Below are positions 24,839 through 35,136 of a stretch of DNA of 64,000 nt, in pieces (the first letter of the stretch is position 1; each line of letters begins with the position of its first letter). The position numbers were made by a program, and so were the translations under genes. This DNA comes from Pseudidiomarina donghaiensis (GTDB lineage: Bacteria > Pseudomonadota > Gammaproteobacteria > Enterobacterales > Alteromonadaceae), in assembly GCF_900116895.1 (NCBI RefSeq), contig NZ_FPCF01000004.1, positions 1 to 64,000 of the forward strand. The letters are read 5' to 3'. Below the pieces are notes generated by a model that was not told the DNA's origin, ran no database searches, and saw only the letters and a program-made list of their open reading frames with translations.

Positions 24839-25915
24839 ATGAAACGGTTATCTATTGTATCAGCAGCAGTACTTTCTGCGCTTGTTATCGCACCAAGTAT
24901 GGCAAAAACAGGTAACGAGCCAGGTAGTATTTATGTGGGGCCCCGTATTGGCTTGTTTGGAACGGATTCTGATCGTCGAGTGATCGAAGACAATCGCATT
25001 CAGTCATTCGGTGGTGGATTTGATTCTGCGATGGGTGGTATTGAAGCTGGTTTTCAATTCACTCCAGAGTGGGGCTATCGAGTTTACTACGATTACCTGC
25101 GCGGCGATCTTGAAACATCTGGTTCGTCAACTTCAACGGGTAGTGCGTTAGGTATTGATTTACTTTACAACTTTACTCCAAAATTTTATGGCTCAATTGG
25201 TATTAACGGAACTGAATTTAGCGACGTAAGCAATCGTTTCTTGCGCGTCGGTGCTGGTTATAAAGAGTTCTTGAATGAGAATTGGGCATTAAGCATTGAA
25301 GGTGCAATTCAACAAAGCGACGGCGACCTGACTGAATTTATGTTCATGACGGGTTTACGCTACTACTTCGGTGGTGCGACGCAACCTACATACACCAAGC
25401 CAGAACCTGCACCGGCACCAGTAGCACCACCTAAACCTGAGCCAGTTGACTCAGATGGTGATGGCGTAATGGACGATAAAGACAAGTGTCCGAACACGCA
25501 ATTAGGCTACAAAGTAGACGCTGATGGTTGTGTTATGTATGCCAACGAAACAGTCACTCGCGAACTTGTTGTTACGTTTGGTTTGAACTCAGCTGAAATC
25601 TCTGCTGGTCAAAAATCAGATATTCGTGAAACTGCCGAGTTCTTACGTGAGTATCCGCAGTTAGATATCGTTATCGAAGGTCATACTGACGACACCGGTG
25701 CTGCGACCTACAATCAACAGTTGTCTGATCGTCGTGCTAAATCTGTCGGTGACAGCTTGGTTAACGACTTCGGTATTGCTGAAGAGCGTATAAGCACAGT
25801 TGGTTACGGTGAGAGCCGTCCTAAGTACCCTAATAACTCGTCAGAGAACCGCGCGAAGAACCGTCGCATTGAAGCGGTTATGTCGGTTACTAAGCGTGTA
25901 CCTGTCGAAAACTAA
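24839..25915 (+). CDS. ompA: OmpA-family outer membrane porin
   Basis: A 358-residue outer-membrane protein: signal peptide with probable cleavage after SMA (residue 22), an N-terminal eight-strand beta barrel, a proline-rich hinge (EPAPAPVAPPKPEP), a calcium-binding thrombospondin-3 type repeat (DSDGDGVMDDKDKCPNT), and a C-terminal peptidoglycan-binding OmpA domain with EGHTDDTG and NRRIEAVM. The start at 24839 is chosen over 24803 because AAGGAG lies 6 nt before it and the signal peptide begins there. TATACT at 24772-24777 is a possible -10 box, without a clear -35. A strong terminator follows. Confidence 0.95.
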   Translation: MKRLSIVSAAVLSALVIAPSMAKTGNEPGSIYVGPRIGLFGTDSDRRVIEDNRIQSFGGGFDSAMGGIEAGFQFTPEWGYRVYYDYLRGDLETSGSSTSTGSALGIDLLYNFTPKFYGSIGINGTEFSDVSNRFLRVGAGYKEFLNENWALSIEGAIQQSDGDLTEFMFMTGLRYYFGGATQPTYTKPEPAPAPVAPPKPEPVDSDGDGVMDDKDKCPNTQLGYKVDADGCVMYANETVTRELVVTFGLNSAEISAGQKSDIRETAEFLREYPQLDIVIEGHTDDTGAATYNQQLSDRRAKSVGDSLVNDFGIAEERISTVGYGESRPKYPNNSSENRAKNRRIEAVMSVTKRVPVEN

Positions 25916-25955
25916 GTTTATTCGATAAACAACATCGAATAAAAAGACAGCGAAT

Positions 25956-25991
25956 AAAGGCGTGCCAAACTTGCGTTTGGCGCGCCTTTTT
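25956..25991 (+). terminator. intrinsic terminator after ompA
   Basis: AGGCGTGCCAAAC (25958-25970) pairs with GTTTGGCGCGCCT (25975-25987) with one G-T wobble and loop TTGC, followed by TTTT. It is about 40 nt after the ompA stop. Confidence 0.95.
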
Positions 25992-26049
25992 GCATAATGA
26001 GCGCCGCAACGTAAATTCATTATTCATTTAAATACCGCACAGAGGCCGC

Positions 26050-26766
26050 ATGAGTTCGGACAATCTAGAAAAAGCCCAAGCCGAAGGGAAATACATTCGC
26101 AAAATTCGTAGTTTTGTGAAGCGAGAAGGGCGTCTTACTAAAGGCCAAGCTGCTGCGTTAGAACGTACCTGGCCACGTATGGGATTAACTCACGAGCAAG
26201 GCTTACTTGATCTTGATACTGTATTCGGCCGACAGGCTCCAACTGTGCTTGAAATTGGTTTCGGCATGGGCAAATCGTTAGTCGCCATGGCAAAAGCTGC
26301 TCCTGAAAAGAACTTTATCGGTATTGAAGTTCACCGGCCGGGTGTTGGTGCGTGTTTAATGGATGCCGAAGAAGCGAATCTAACCAATTTGCGCGTGTAT
26401 GAGCATGACGCCGTAGAGGTGCTACGCGACTGTATTGCCGATAATAGTCTCGCAACAGTGCAAGTGTTTTTCCCAGATCCTTGGCACAAAAAACGTCACC
26501 ATAAGCGTCGGTTAATTCAACCTGAATTTGTTGAGGCCCTACGAAAAAAGTTAGCTATTGGTGGCGTTTTGCACTTAGCAACAGACTGGGAAAACTATGC
26601 CGAGCATATGCTGGAAGTGATGAGTACAGCCTCGAACTGGCGTAACCTTGCTGCCGACAATATGTATATTCCGCGGCCGCAAGAGCGTCCACTAACTAAG
26701 TTCGAGCAGCGTGGTGAGCGCTTAGGTCACGGTGTGTGGGACCTCAAATTTGAGCGTGTCGCTTAA
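26050..26766 (+). CDS. trmB: tRNA (guanine-N7)-methyltransferase
   Basis: TrmB methylates G46 in the variable loop of tRNAs with S-adenosylmethionine. The 238 residues (E. coli 239) show the SAM motif [22 protein letters not shown], and the family signature [17 protein letters not shown] (catalytic aspartate in PDPW). It is convergent with hemW, 2 nt apart. Its closeness to mutY matches E. coli, apart from the interposed ompA. Confidence 0.97.
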   Translation: MSSDNLEKAQAEGKYIRKIRSFVKREGRLTKGQAAALERTWPRMGLTHEQGLLDLDTVFGRQAPTVLEIGFGMGKSLVAMAKAAPEKNFIGIEVHRPGVGACLMDAEEANLTNLRVYEHDAVEVLRDCIADNSLATVQVFFPDPWHKKRHHKRRLIQPEFVEALRKKLAIGGVLHLATDWENYAEHMLEVMSTASNWRNLAADNMYIPRPQERPLTKFEQRGERLGHGVWDLKFERVA

Positions 26767-26768
26767 GT

Positions 26769-27914
26769 TTAATCAAGCAAAGTATCGAGTATCGAATTCA
26801 AATAACGACGCCCAAGCGCAGTAGTGTGCCAATGGGTGTCGTTTTCTTTTATCAATCCTTTCTGGCTGGCCGTGGCCAATAAAGCCGATGCTTGTGAACT
26901 TGAAACTCCAGTAAGCTGTTCAAAAGTTTTTTTAGGCACAGCTTCAAATAAGCGCAAATAATTCATAAAAAATTCGAATGGCAGCTCTTGTGTGCTGACA
27001 TCCCACGTTCGGTAGCGTAGCGGCCGAGTTAGGTCCAAATAGCCTTGTGGGTGTTTAACCTTTTCACAACGTAAAACGCGCTGCTCAGCGGGTAAGGTTA
27101 TTTTACTATGAGCGCCGCAGCCAATGCCCAAGTAATCACCAAAGGTCCAGTAATTACGGTTATGCGCACTCTGATGGCCAGGCTTGGCGTAAGCACTCAC
27201 TTCGTATTGCTCATACCCTGCCGCGATGAGCTTTTCATGACCACGTTCCTGAATGTCCCACAGTGTTTCATCTTCGGGCAATTGTGGTGGTCGGCTGGCA
27301 AACGCGGTATTAGGCTCAATGGTTAATTGATACCAAGATATATGCGGTGGGTTAAGAGCAATAATACCGTCTAAATCGGCCATGGCTTGCTCGACGGACT
27401 GGCCTGGTAGGCCATGCATCAGGTCGAGATTAAAGCTGCGTAGACCAAGAGTTGCGGCGTGAGCAGCCGCTGTACGAGCCTGCTCAGGGTCATGAATACG
27501 CCCTAAGGCTTGCAACTGCTCAGCTTGTAGGCTTTGGACACCAATAGACAGACGATTTACACCGGCTTTAACAAAACCGGCGAAGCGTTCGGTTTCGAAA
27601 GTGCCGGGGTTTGCTTCAAGGGTGATTTCGCACTCAGGTGCTAATGGCACAATTTTTTCTATACCGCGTAACAACGCATGAATGGCCTCAGCACTAAATA
27701 GGCTAGGTGTTCCGCCACCGATAAAAATACTACTGAGCGGCCGTTGTTGGGCCCACTTTTGATCGGCACGCAGATCATCTAGCAACCGCGCAACATACTC
27801 TTGCTCGGGGATGTCATGCTTTAGAGCATGCGAATTGAAATCGCAATATGGACACTTTTGAATACACCAAGGTATGTGCACATATAGCGATAGCGGTGGC
27901 AGTTGTAGCGTCAT
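26769..27914 (-). CDS. hemW: radical SAM heme chaperone HemW
   Basis: HemW binds a [4Fe-4S] cluster and heme and inserts heme into target proteins; it was formerly annotated as oxygen-independent coproporphyrinogen oxidase. The 381-residue protein carries CIQKCPYC (C17, C21, C24), the radical SAM cluster triad, then GGGTPSLF and the SIGVQSL stretch. The CxxxCxxC without the extra HemN cysteine supports HemW over HemN. Its start overlaps rdgB by 4 nt, the same rdgB-hemW pair as in E. coli. Confidence 0.95.
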   Translation of the reverse strand: MTLQLPPLSLYVHIPWCIQKCPYCDFNSHALKHDIPEQEYVARLLDDLRADQKWAQQRPLSSIFIGGGTPSLFSAEAIHALLRGIEKIVPLAPECEITLEANPGTFETERFAGFVKAGVNRLSIGVQSLQAEQLQALGRIHDPEQARTAAAHAATLGLRSFNLDLMHGLPGQSVEQAMADLDGIIALNPPHISWYQLTIEPNTAFASRPPQLPEDETLWDIQERGHEKLIAAGYEQYEVSAYAKPGHQSAHNRNYWTFGDYLGIGCGAHSKITLPAEQRVLRCEKVKHPQGYLDLTRPLRYRTWDVSTQELPFEFFMNYLRLFEAVPKKTFEQLTGVSSSQASALLATASQKGLIKENDTHWHTTALGRRYLNSILDTLLD

Positions 27915-28513
27915 ATGCGGTTACGCAATTCTAGTTGTTGCACTAAGGCCCGCAGAGCTTGACCGCGATGACTTAACTGGCGTTTTTGCTCGGCCTGTAA
28001 CTGCGCCGCAGTACAATGCTCAGTGGGAACCCAAAAAACAGGGTCATAACCAAACCCGCCTTCGCCAGCTGGCTGTTCGGTGATTTGTCCGTGCCATTGT
28101 CCATGGCAAACAATTGGAGTTGGGTCTTGCGCATGCGTTAGATAAACGAGAACGCAGTGAAAACTCGCTTGGCGCTTCTCAGCAGGAAGACCTTGCATTG
28201 CGCCGAGAAGCTTTGCGATATTGTCTTGGTCACTGCAATGAGGGCCTGCATAGCGTGCAGAATAAATACCAGGAGCACCTTGGAGAGCATCGACTGCTAG
28301 TCCTGAATCATCCGCTAAGGCCGGTAAACCAGAGTGCTCTGCTGCGTGGCGAGCTTTGATTATGGCATTTTCAATAAATGTCAGTCCGGTTTCTTCGGCT
28401 TCTTCAAACTGCCATTCAGACTGTGCACGAACATGCCATCCAAATGGTTGCAGTAAGCTTTCAAGTTCAACCACTTTACCTTTGTTGCCTGTAGCGAGTA
28501 CGAGTTCTTGCAT
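27911..28513 (-). CDS. rdgB: dITP/XTP pyrophosphatase
   Basis: RdgB hydrolyses dITP, XTP and related deaminated nucleotides to keep them out of DNA. I set the start at 28513 because the family begins with [14 protein letters not shown] a few residues in, giving 200 residues (E. coli 197); an upstream in-frame extension to 28576 adds 21 unconserved residues. Other signatures: [41 protein letters not shown], and a C-terminal SHRGQAL. Transcribed with hemW. Confidence 0.95.
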   Translation of the reverse strand: MQELVLATGNKGKVVELESLLQPFGWHVRAQSEWQFEEAEETGLTFIENAIIKARHAAEHSGLPALADDSGLAVDALQGAPGIYSARYAGPHCSDQDNIAKLLGAMQGLPAEKRQASFHCVLVYLTHAQDPTPIVCHGQWHGQITEQPAGEGGFGYDPVFWVPTEHCTAAQLQAEQKRQLSHRGQALRALVQQLELRNRI

Positions 28514-28588
28514 GAAATTAGTCACCAATGTTTCATCATTGACTGCTATTATACGGGCGTAAGGCCGAGTCACCAAGGAGATAAATAG

Positions 28589-30346
28589 TTGGCGAGTATC
28601 AATGGAATAATGCTCTTGATGGGGTCGTTATTACTGATCAGTATATTGGCTGCAGTAGTTTCAAATCGTTTAGGTGCCCCCTTATTACTAACCTTCTTAG
28701 TCGTCGGTATGCTAGCCGGTGAAGAAGGCGTATTGGGAATTCAGTTCAGTAACCCTGAGCTGGCATTTTTCATTGGTTCATTGGCCCTTGTCATTATTCT
28801 TTTTGACGGCGGTATGAGAACTCATAAGGAACGCTTTCGAGTAGCCTTATGGCCTGCAATAAGTTTGGCTACTATTGGTGTTGCCCTCACTTGTGCCTTG
28901 ACTGCGGCGGGAGTGGTTTGGTTTTTTGACTTGCCATGGCCCACAGCCTTGCTCATCGGTGCGATTTTGAGTTCGACAGACGCCGCTGCAGTATTTGGTA
29001 TATTTCAATCGCAGAATTTACGTATTAAACAACGCGTAGCCTCCACACTGGAAATTGAGTCGGGTACGAATGACCCCATGGCCATTATTCTTACCATGAC
29101 ATTAACCTCGATGATTGCTGCAGCCGATAGCTTCTCGTGGGGATGGATGACGGTGGATGTGCTGCAGCAACTTGCTATTGGCTATCTTGCCGGTTGGGTT
29201 GGCGGTCGTTTCTTCGTTTGGATGGCACAAAAAATAACCGTACAGTTCTCTTTTTTCCCTTTATTAGCGGCTGCTACCGCGGTGGTCATTTTTGCTTTAG
29301 CTAGTGCTATTGGTGGCAGTGGCTATTTGGCCGTGTACTTAATGGGTTATAAAATTGGTAACTCGAGGTTGCCGCAACTGCCGCACATTTTGCAGGTACA
29401 AGACGGCTTAGCGTGGCTTAGTCAGATAATGATGTTCTTAATTCTTGGGCTATTAGTAACGCCCTCACACTTGATACAGCACTGGGCCTTGTCATTATCG
29501 GTCGCGGTGATGATGATATTCGTTGCGCGCCCACTAGCGGTGTTAATTAGTTTGGCACCGTTTTCGTTTCCTTGGAAAGAGCAAGTCTTCGTGGGTTGGG
29601 TAGGTTTGCGCGGTGCGGTACCGATAATTCTTGCTCTGTATCCATGGCTAACGGGATTACCTAATCAAGAGTTATATTTTGATATTGCATTCATGGTGGT
29701 TATGGTTTCATTGATTGTGCAAGGTTGGTCGTTAGCTCCCATGGCGCGATGGCTTGGCTTAGAAATTCCAGCTCCGGCTGAGCCCGATAGACGTATGCCA
29801 CTTGACCGTGTTGGTAGTAAAGACCCCATGGAACTATGGGCCTATCAAGTGACGGAACGTTCGCCGGCTTGTGATCATTACTGGCCAGAACTGCGCCTAG
29901 ACGTACCGGCTGAATTCTTGGGCGTTATTCGTGATGGTGAGTGGTTAATGCCCGGTCATCAACCGCAGTTTTGCGAGGGGGACACCGCTTTAGTGGTGGC
30001 AAAAGTTGAGCATGTTGATGCCATTAGCAAGGTACTTGCCGCTGGCGGTAAACCGACCGAGCTACAATCCAGCGAGTTCTTTGGTGACTTTAGTTTGCGC
30101 GGTGACTTAACCCTAGCAGAGGTTGCTAGCTTCTACACTCTAGGCGAATTAGAGGAGGGCATTAAAGCGCTCACCTTAAATGATTACTTTACGCAGAAAT
30201 TCCATCGCCGAGTTGTGGTGGGCGACCATTTACAGTTGGGTACGGTACGCTTGACTGCGCGCGAAGTTACTGATGATGGCTTCATTCAGCAAGTGGGTAT
30301 TAAATTAACGTCAGGTTCCGGTAGAAAAAATCAAGGGCCAAATTAA
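28589..30346 (+). CDS. cvrA: potassium/proton antiporter, CvrA/NhaP2 type
   Basis: A CPA1-family cation/proton antiporter of 585 residues: about 12 to 13 membrane helices to residue 390, with FDGGMRTH and the ion-site region [12 protein letters not shown], followed by a cytoplasmic domain of TrkA-C/CorC-like type that is typical of NhaP2 (YcgO). The start is TTG at 28589, supported by AAGGAG at 28575-28580 with 8-nt spacing; the first in-frame ATG would cut the first helix. The gene is on the strand opposite to the rdgB and DUF4426 genes around it. The last 4 nt overlap the DUF4426 gene. Confidence 0.93.
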   Translation: MASINGIMLLMGSLLLISILAAVVSNRLGAPLLLTFLVVGMLAGEEGVLGIQFSNPELAFFIGSLALVIILFDGGMRTHKERFRVALWPAISLATIGVALTCALTAAGVVWFFDLPWPTALLIGAILSSTDAAAVFGIFQSQNLRIKQRVASTLEIESGTNDPMAIILTMTLTSMIAAADSFSWGWMTVDVLQQLAIGYLAGWVGGRFFVWMAQKITVQFSFFPLLAAATAVVIFALASAIGGSGYLAVYLMGYKIGNSRLPQLPHILQVQDGLAWLSQIMMFLILGLLVTPSHLIQHWALSLSVAVMMIFVARPLAVLISLAPFSFPWKEQVFVGWVGLRGAVPIILALYPWLTGLPNQELYFDIAFMVVMVSLIVQGWSLAPMARWLGLEIPAPAEPDRRMPLDRVGSKDPMELWAYQVTERSPACDHYWPELRLDVPAEFLGVIRDGEWLMPGHQPQFCEGDTALVVAKVEHVDAISKVLAAGGKPTELQSSEFFGDFSLRGDLTLAEVASFYTLGELEEGIKALTLNDYFTQKFHRRVVVGDHLQLGTVRLTAREVTDDGFIQQVGIKLTSGSGRKNQGPN

Positions 30347-30353
30347 TTGGCCC
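30335..30353 (-). terminator. terminator over the shared cvrA / DUF4426 stop region
   Basis: GGGCCAA and TTGGCCC form a 7-bp stem with loop ATTAA that contains both stop codons. On the minus strand it is followed by TTGATTTTTTC, a good T-tract, so it should end the DUF4426 operon. The hairpin lies inside the cvrA coding end. Confidence 0.75.
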
Positions 30354-30786
30354 AAAACTCTTTGTGAAAGCGCAATTCATGGCTTTCGTTGCCTTGCTTA
30401 ATCGTAATAAAAAAGCGTAAAGTTTCTAGGTTAGTAAAACGCGTTTGCGTTAAGTAATAAACCGCATCACCTTCAATGACTTCTTTAAATTCTAAACGCG
30501 TTTGTTGGCTGAGTGGGTTCATCACATAGCCACTTACTTCCACTTGCTGAGCTGGTTTATTTGGAAGATTTGCGTTAAGCACAGAGATGTTTAATGTTGC
30601 CAAAGTTTCACTGCGCGAAAGCCCATATTGCGAGGCCATCTCCGCTCGTAAGAGCGTTGAATTGAACGCGTTATAATGGACCTCCCATGCGCCTAAGCGC
30701 TTGCTTTGTTCTGCAAAACTGGCTGGAGAAAAGCCAGCAACAATAAATACAAGAGCTACAACACCCAATAACATCAGCTTTTTCAT
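30343..30786 (-). CDS. DUF4426 domain periplasmic protein
   Basis: A 147-residue protein of unknown function. It has a signal peptide (MKKLMLLGVVALVFIVAGF..., cleavage probably after SFA at residue 25) and no lipobox cysteine, so it is likely periplasmic. Stretches such as WEVHYNAFNST and HELRFHKEFW near the end are typical of DUF4426. In Vibrio and Shewanella it belongs to the pilT-linked yggS-proC-yggT operon, as here (11 nt after yggT). The family is known; the function is not. Confidence 0.9.
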   Translation of the reverse strand: MKKLMLLGVVALVFIVAGFSPASFAEQSKRLGAWEVHYNAFNSTLLRAEMASQYGLSRSETLATLNISVLNANLPNKPAQQVEVSGYVMNPLSQQTRLEFKEVIEGDAVYYLTQTRFTNLETLRFFITIKQGNESHELRFHKEFWAN

Positions 30787-30797
30787 AGAAACCTCTT

Positions 30798-31349
30798 TTA
30801 GAGCCCCATACCCATACTAAATAAATTATTCAGCAGAATACGAGCAAACTGAATCGCAACAATGAGTACTAGCACTGATAAATCGAGCCCACCAATAGGC
30901 GGGATGATACGTCGAATTGGTGCTAAAAATGGCTCTGTAAGCTGGGCCATTAAGGCGGTCATGGGGTGATAACCGGTATTAAACCAGCTCATAATGGCGC
31001 GAATGATCGTTATCCAGAATAGCAACGAAAGGAACTGAAATAGCACCACCGCTAACCCCATAATGATGATGTCGCTCACCATGGGTAGCATGCCAGCGGT
31101 TAAACTCGATAAGGCGATAATTTTGCCAATGCCGACCGCATAAGCAAGCACGATGGATGCCAAATCCCAATGGCCAAGAGTCGGTAATATACGACGCAAA
31201 GGCAGTATCAGAGGGTTGGTGACCTTCACCACGAATTGACTCATAGGATTGTAAAAATCAGCGCGCGAGGCCTGCAACCATATGCGCAGCAACACGGTGA
31301 TCAAAAATAAGTCGAAAGCAATTTCAATGAGAAAATTTAAAGCATCCAT
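30798..31349 (-). CDS. yggT: YggT family membrane protein
   Basis: A 183-residue inner-membrane protein with two YGGT repeats: each has a membrane segment followed by NPLILPLRRILPTLG (first copy) or TEPFLAPIRRIIPPIGG (second copy), motifs characteristic of the family. Some roles in osmotic tolerance and division-plane events have been proposed for homologues, but no biochemical function is settled. It follows proC by 22 nt. Confidence 0.93.
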   Translation of the reverse strand: MDALNFLIEIAFDLFLITVLLRIWLQASRADFYNPMSQFVVKVTNPLILPLRRILPTLGHWDLASIVLAYAVGIGKIIALSSLTAGMLPMVSDIIIMGLAVVLFQFLSLLFWITIIRAIMSWFNTGYHPMTALMAQLTEPFLAPIRRIIPPIGGLDLSVLVLIVAIQFARILLNNLFSMGMGL

Positions 31350-31371
31350 CAGAGGTCTCTAACTTGTGAGT

Positions 31372-32199
31372 TTAAAATAGTTTGGCCATTTCTTGGTTAC
31401 GCTGCACTGCCGCTTTGACAGCGTTTGCCGAAATATCGTCGATATCGGCGCCCTGGTAAACCTCAATGCCCTTGGCAGTAGAACCACCTTTACTGGTTAC
31501 CTGCTTACGTAAATCTTCTAATTCAAGTTCGCTAGCAATGGCCATTTCAGCTGCACCGAGTGCGGTTTGTTGAACCATTTGACGTGCTTTTTCACGATCA
31601 AAGCCTAGTGCGGTTGCGGCTTTTTGCAAGCTGGCCATAAATTCAAAGAAGTAGGCTGGGCCACTACCGGCTACGGCACCTAGAATATCAAGCTCGTCTT
31701 CGTTCGCGACCCATAAAGTTGCGCCAACACCGTCAAAGGCTTCGGTAATGTACGAGCGGTCGTCTTCACTAACGCGGTCATCAGCGACCAAGCCAGACAT
31801 GCCTTTACCTACTAAAGAAGGGGTGTTTGGCATGACGCGAATCATGCGAATGTCGTCACCGAGGTATTGGCGATATTTCTCAATGCGAATGCCAGCAGCA
31901 ATAGTTACAATTAATTTATCTGCAAGGTTTGGTACCTCTGCACGCAACGCGGCGCAGACATCCGCCATAAGTTGCGGCTTTACTGATAGTACAATGACAT
32001 CCGCAGTAGCTGCTACTTCAGCGTTGTTATGGCTGGTATGTACGTGTAATTCACTGCTTAGCTTATCAAGTTTAGGTTGGCTTGGATTGCTCACGTATAT
32101 CAGTTCACTAGGGTAGCCACTTTTCACCATGCCTCCAACAATACTTTGGGTCATATTGCCTGCACCAATAAATGCTATCTTACGAGGCGATGTTGTCAT
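31372..32199 (-). CDS. proC: pyrroline-5-carboxylate reductase
   Basis: ProC reduces pyrroline-5-carboxylate to proline, the last step of proline synthesis that starts with proB and proA elsewhere in this window. Trimmed to 275 residues (E. coli 269) by starting at ATG 32199, which has AGGAGA at correct distance; the upstream extension to 32232 is unlikely. Seen: Rossmann FIGAGNMTQSI (10-20), SVKPQ, VMPNTPSLVGKGM, GSGPAYFFEFM, and the C-terminal VTSKGGSTAKGIE substrate loop. Confidence 0.97.
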   Translation of the reverse strand: MTTSPRKIAFIGAGNMTQSIVGGMVKSGYPSELIYVSNPSQPKLDKLSSELHVHTSHNNAEVAATADVIVLSVKPQLMADVCAALRAEVPNLADKLIVTIAAGIRIEKYRQYLGDDIRMIRVMPNTPSLVGKGMSGLVADDRVSEDDRSYITEAFDGVGATLWVANEDELDILGAVAGSGPAYFFEFMASLQKAATALGFDREKARQMVQQTALGAAEMAIASELELEDLRKQVTSKGGSTAKGIEVYQGADIDDISANAVKAAVQRNQEMAKLF

Positions 32200-32247
32200 G
32201 TTGCTTCTCCTATTTTTTGTTGTTGGGCTCATTGTTTTAGCTGGCGC

Positions 32248-32949
32248 TTATAGCGCCTTACGGCTGCCAAATATCGCGGTGCCAATACGCACCATGGTGG
32301 CACCGTGTGCCACTGCAATTGGCCAGTCATTGCTCATGCCCATGGATAAAGTATCTATCTGTTTATATTGGGCTTGTAATTCAGAAAACAACCGTTGCAT
32401 GGCCGCAAAGCTTGGCGCGCTGTCCGCGGCCTGCGCATGAGCGGCTGGAATCGTCATTAAACCGCGCAGGGTTAACTGCGGTAACTCATGAATAAGCGCA
32501 GCCAATTCCATCACTTGGTGCGGTTGCACCCCAGCTTTCGATTGCTCGTCGTCAATGTTTACTTGAATGAGTACATTCAGTGGAGCCATGTCGTCAGGCC
32601 GCTGCTTAGCGAGGCGGGTGGCAGTTTTGACGCGGTCAACACTATGTACCCACGCAAAATGCGTTGCGATATCGCGGGTTTTATTTGACTGAATTGGGCC
32701 AATAAAATGCCAACAAATGTCGTTATTAGGTAACGCCTCTGAAACTTGCACAATCTTTGCAATGGCTTCTTGCACATAGTTTTCACCAAAGTGGCGCTGC
32801 CCAGCAGTGTACGCAGCAACAATATCTGCCGCAGGTTTGGTCTTGCTGACAGCAATTAATTGTACGCTTTCAGGGGGCCGTTGCTGCGTTGTTGCGACCT
32901 CAGTAATTTCACTACGGACTTCTTTTATGCGTTCAGCTATGCTATTCAT
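32248..32949 (-). CDS. yggS: PLP homeostasis protein YggS
   Basis: A 233-residue PLP-binding protein of the alanine-racemase fold, without known enzyme activity, that keeps pyridoxal phosphate and amino acid pools balanced. The PLP lysine is K36 in AVSKTKP, the same number as in E. coli; HFGENYVQEA, WHFIGPIQSNK and LSMGMSNDW follow. The start is ATG at 32949, immediately inside a TTG at 32952. It is divergent from pilT with about 34 nt between the starts, and is first in yggS-proC-yggT-DUF4426. Confidence 0.95.
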   Translation of the reverse strand: MNSIAERIKEVRSEITEVATTQQRPPESVQLIAVSKTKPAADIVAAYTAGQRHFGENYVQEAIAKIVQVSEALPNNDICWHFIGPIQSNKTRDIATHFAWVHSVDRVKTATRLAKQRPDDMAPLNVLIQVNIDDEQSKAGVQPHQVMELAALIHELPQLTLRGLMTIPAAHAQAADSAPSFAAMQRLFSELQAQYKQIDTLSMGMSNDWPIAVAHGATMVRIGTAIFGSRKAL

Positions 32950-32983
32950 CAATGGAAATAACTCACTTACAAGAGGCTGTTAC

Positions 32984-34018
32984 ATGGATATCACTGAGTT
33001 ACTCAGTTTTGCTGTTAAGCATAAATCATCAGACTTACATTTATCAGCAGACTCGCCTCCTATGATACGGGTAGACGGTGACGTTCGTAAAATAAATATC
33101 CCAGCGCTAAGTCATAAGCAGGTGCAAGAGCTCGTTTATGACATCATGAATGATCGTCAGCGCAAAGAATACGAACAAAATTTAGAGTGCGACTTTTCGT
33201 TTGAAGTGCCCGACTTAGCGCGCTTCCGGGTTAACGCATTTGTACAAAACCGTGGTGCGGGCGCCGTTTTTCGTACCATTCCTAGTGAAGTGTTAACGCT
33301 TGAACAATTAGGGGCGCCTGAAATTTTTAAAACCATTTCAGAAAACCCGCGTGGCCTCGTTTTGGTTACCGGCCCAACCGGTTCGGGTAAGTCAACAACG
33401 TTGGCAGCGATGATCGACTATATTAATGAAAGCAAGCATCATCACATTCTAACCATTGAAGACCCGATAGAATTTGTGCACAAAAATAAGCGCAGTTTAA
33501 TTAACCAACGTGAAGTACACCGCGATACTCATAGTTTCAGTAACGCGCTACGCTCGGCGCTGCGTGAAGACCCTGATGTTATTCTCGTTGGTGAGATGCG
33601 TGACCTTGAAACGATTCGCTTAGCGATGACCGCAGCGGAAACAGGTCACTTGGTGTTTGGTACTTTGCACACCACCTCAGCACCGAAAACCATTGACCGT
33701 ATTGTGGATGTATTCCCGGGTGATGAAAAGCCGATGATTCGTTCGATGTTGTCAGAATCGCTGCGCGCAGTAATTTCACAAACGCTGTTGAAGAAAGTTG
33801 GCGGCGGGCGTGTTGCGGCACATGAGATTATGATTGCAACGTCAGCCATTAAAAACTTGATTCGTGAAGACAAAATTGCGCAAATGTATTCGTCAATTCA
33901 AACGGGGGCTGCGCATGGTATGCAAACCCTTGATCAATGCTTACAGAACTTATTAAACCAAGGTTTGGTTGGGCGTGCCGATGCCAAAGCCAAAGCTGCC
34001 AATAAGGATTCCTTCTAA
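32984..34018 (+). CDS. pilT: type IV pilus retraction ATPase PilT
   Basis: PilT is the hexameric motor that depolymerises type IV pili for twitching and DNA uptake. Starting at ATG 32984 (AAGAGG 7 nt before) it has 344 residues, the Pseudomonas PilT length; the open frame upstream runs antisense to yggS and is not real. Motifs: MDITELLSFAVKHKSSDLH, Walker A GPTGSGKST (about 128-136), Asp box TIEDPIEFVH, Walker B DPDVILVGEMRD and His box AAETGHLVFGTLHT. It pairs with pilU, 2 nt downstream. Confidence 0.97.
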   Translation: MDITELLSFAVKHKSSDLHLSADSPPMIRVDGDVRKINIPALSHKQVQELVYDIMNDRQRKEYEQNLECDFSFEVPDLARFRVNAFVQNRGAGAVFRTIPSEVLTLEQLGAPEIFKTISENPRGLVLVTGPTGSGKSTTLAAMIDYINESKHHHILTIEDPIEFVHKNKRSLINQREVHRDTHSFSNALRSALREDPDVILVGEMRDLETIRLAMTAAETGHLVFGTLHTTSAPKTIDRIVDVFPGDEKPMIRSMLSESLRAVISQTLLKKVGGGRVAAHEIMIATSAIKNLIREDKIAQMYSSIQTGAAHGMQTLDQCLQNLLNQGLVGRADAKAKAANKDSF

Positions 34019-34020
34019 TT

Positions 34021-35136
34021 ATGGTGTTAGATAAGCTATTGAAAATAATGGTTGAGCGGAACAGTTCAGACTTATTTATTTCTGCTGGGCTGCCGCCAAG
34101 CGCCAAAATTAATGGTGAGCTGACCCCGTTAACCGAACAAAAACTCAGTGACAACGCTGCTCTGGCTATCGTCAAAGAAGCTTTAGGTGACCAACACCTC
34201 AAAGAGTTCATGGACGAAAAGGAAGCCAACTTTGCAATTTTCCGTGAGGGCATAGGTCGTTTTCGGGTTAGTGCATTTTGGCAACGTCAGCGTGCCGGTA
34301 TGGTGGTGCGGCGCATTGTTACCGAAATACCGACAGTCGAAGAATTGAAGTTGCCCGAAGTATTAACCAAGCTGATCATGAATAAACGCGGATTAGTGCT
34401 CGTGGTCGGTGGTACCGGTACGGGTAAATCAACCACCTTGGCAGCGCTGATTGGTTATCGCAACCAAAACTCAAAGGGTCATATCTTAACCATTGAAGAC
34501 CCCGTTGAGTTTGTCCATGAACATGCAAAATCAATGATTACGCAACGCGAAGTAGGGGCCGATACGGAATCTTTTGAAACAGCATTAAAAAGCTCATTGC
34601 GCCAAGCACCTGATGTTATTCTAGTGGGGGAAATTCGCTCGCAAGAGACTATGGAATATGCACTAACGTTCGCTGAAACTGGCCATTTGTGTGTGGCGAC
34701 GCTGCACGCCAACAACGCCAACCAAGCGATAGAGCGTATTATGCACATGGTGCCGAAAGAAAAAATTGGCAAACTCATGTTTGACTTGTCGCTAAACCTA
34801 CGCGGTATTGTCGCCCAGCAGTTAGTACCCACTATTGATGGCGGGCGTGCTGCGGCAATTGAAATTTTGCTGAACAGCCCGATTGTGGCCGAGAAAATTG
34901 CCACTAATGACATGGGCGAAATTAAAGAGATTATGGCTAAGTCTCGCGAGCTTGGCATGCAAACATTCGACCAAGCGTTGTTTGATTTGTACAAAGCAGG
35001 GCGCATTAGTTACGAAGAAGCGTTGCGCCATGCCGATGCGCCGAATGACTTGCGTTTACGCATTAAACTAAGCGGTGATAGCAACGCTAATGACGACGAT
35101 AGCGCGCTGCAAGGTGTCACTGTCGATCTCGACTGA
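34021..35136 (+). CDS. pilU: PilT-dependent retraction ATPase PilU
   Basis: PilU is the accessory pilus retraction motor that works with PilT. The 371 residues have Walker A VGGTGTGKSTT, TIEDPVEFVHEH, DVILVGEIRSQET and TGHLCVATLHANNA. The length, the LFISAGLPPSAKINGEL N-terminal region and the acidic C-terminal tail distinguish it from PilT. It starts 2 nt after pilT, so it is co-translated. Confidence 0.96.
   Translation: MVLDKLLKIMVERNSSDLFISAGLPPSAKINGELTPLTEQKLSDNAALAIVKEALGDQHLKEFMDEKEANFAIFREGIGRFRVSAFWQRQRAGMVVRRIVTEIPTVEELKLPEVLTKLIMNKRGLVLVVGGTGTGKSTTLAALIGYRNQNSKGHILTIEDPVEFVHEHAKSMITQREVGADTESFETALKSSLRQAPDVILVGEIRSQETMEYALTFAETGHLCVATLHANNANQAIERIMHMVPKEKIGKLMFDLSLNLRGIVAQQLVPTIDGGRAAAIEILLNSPIVAEKIATNDMGEIKEIMAKSRELGMQTFDQALFDLYKAGRISYEEALRHADAPNDLRLRIKLSGDSNANDDDSALQGVTVDLD

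Noticed and set aside
32807-32983. Upstream in-frame extension of pilT
   Set aside because: It runs antisense to yggS, and the family start with a good ribosome binding site is at 32984.
34479-35006. Open frame of 175 codons on the minus strand inside pilU
   Set aside because: It is a shadow of pilU, whose motifs are all intact on the plus strand.
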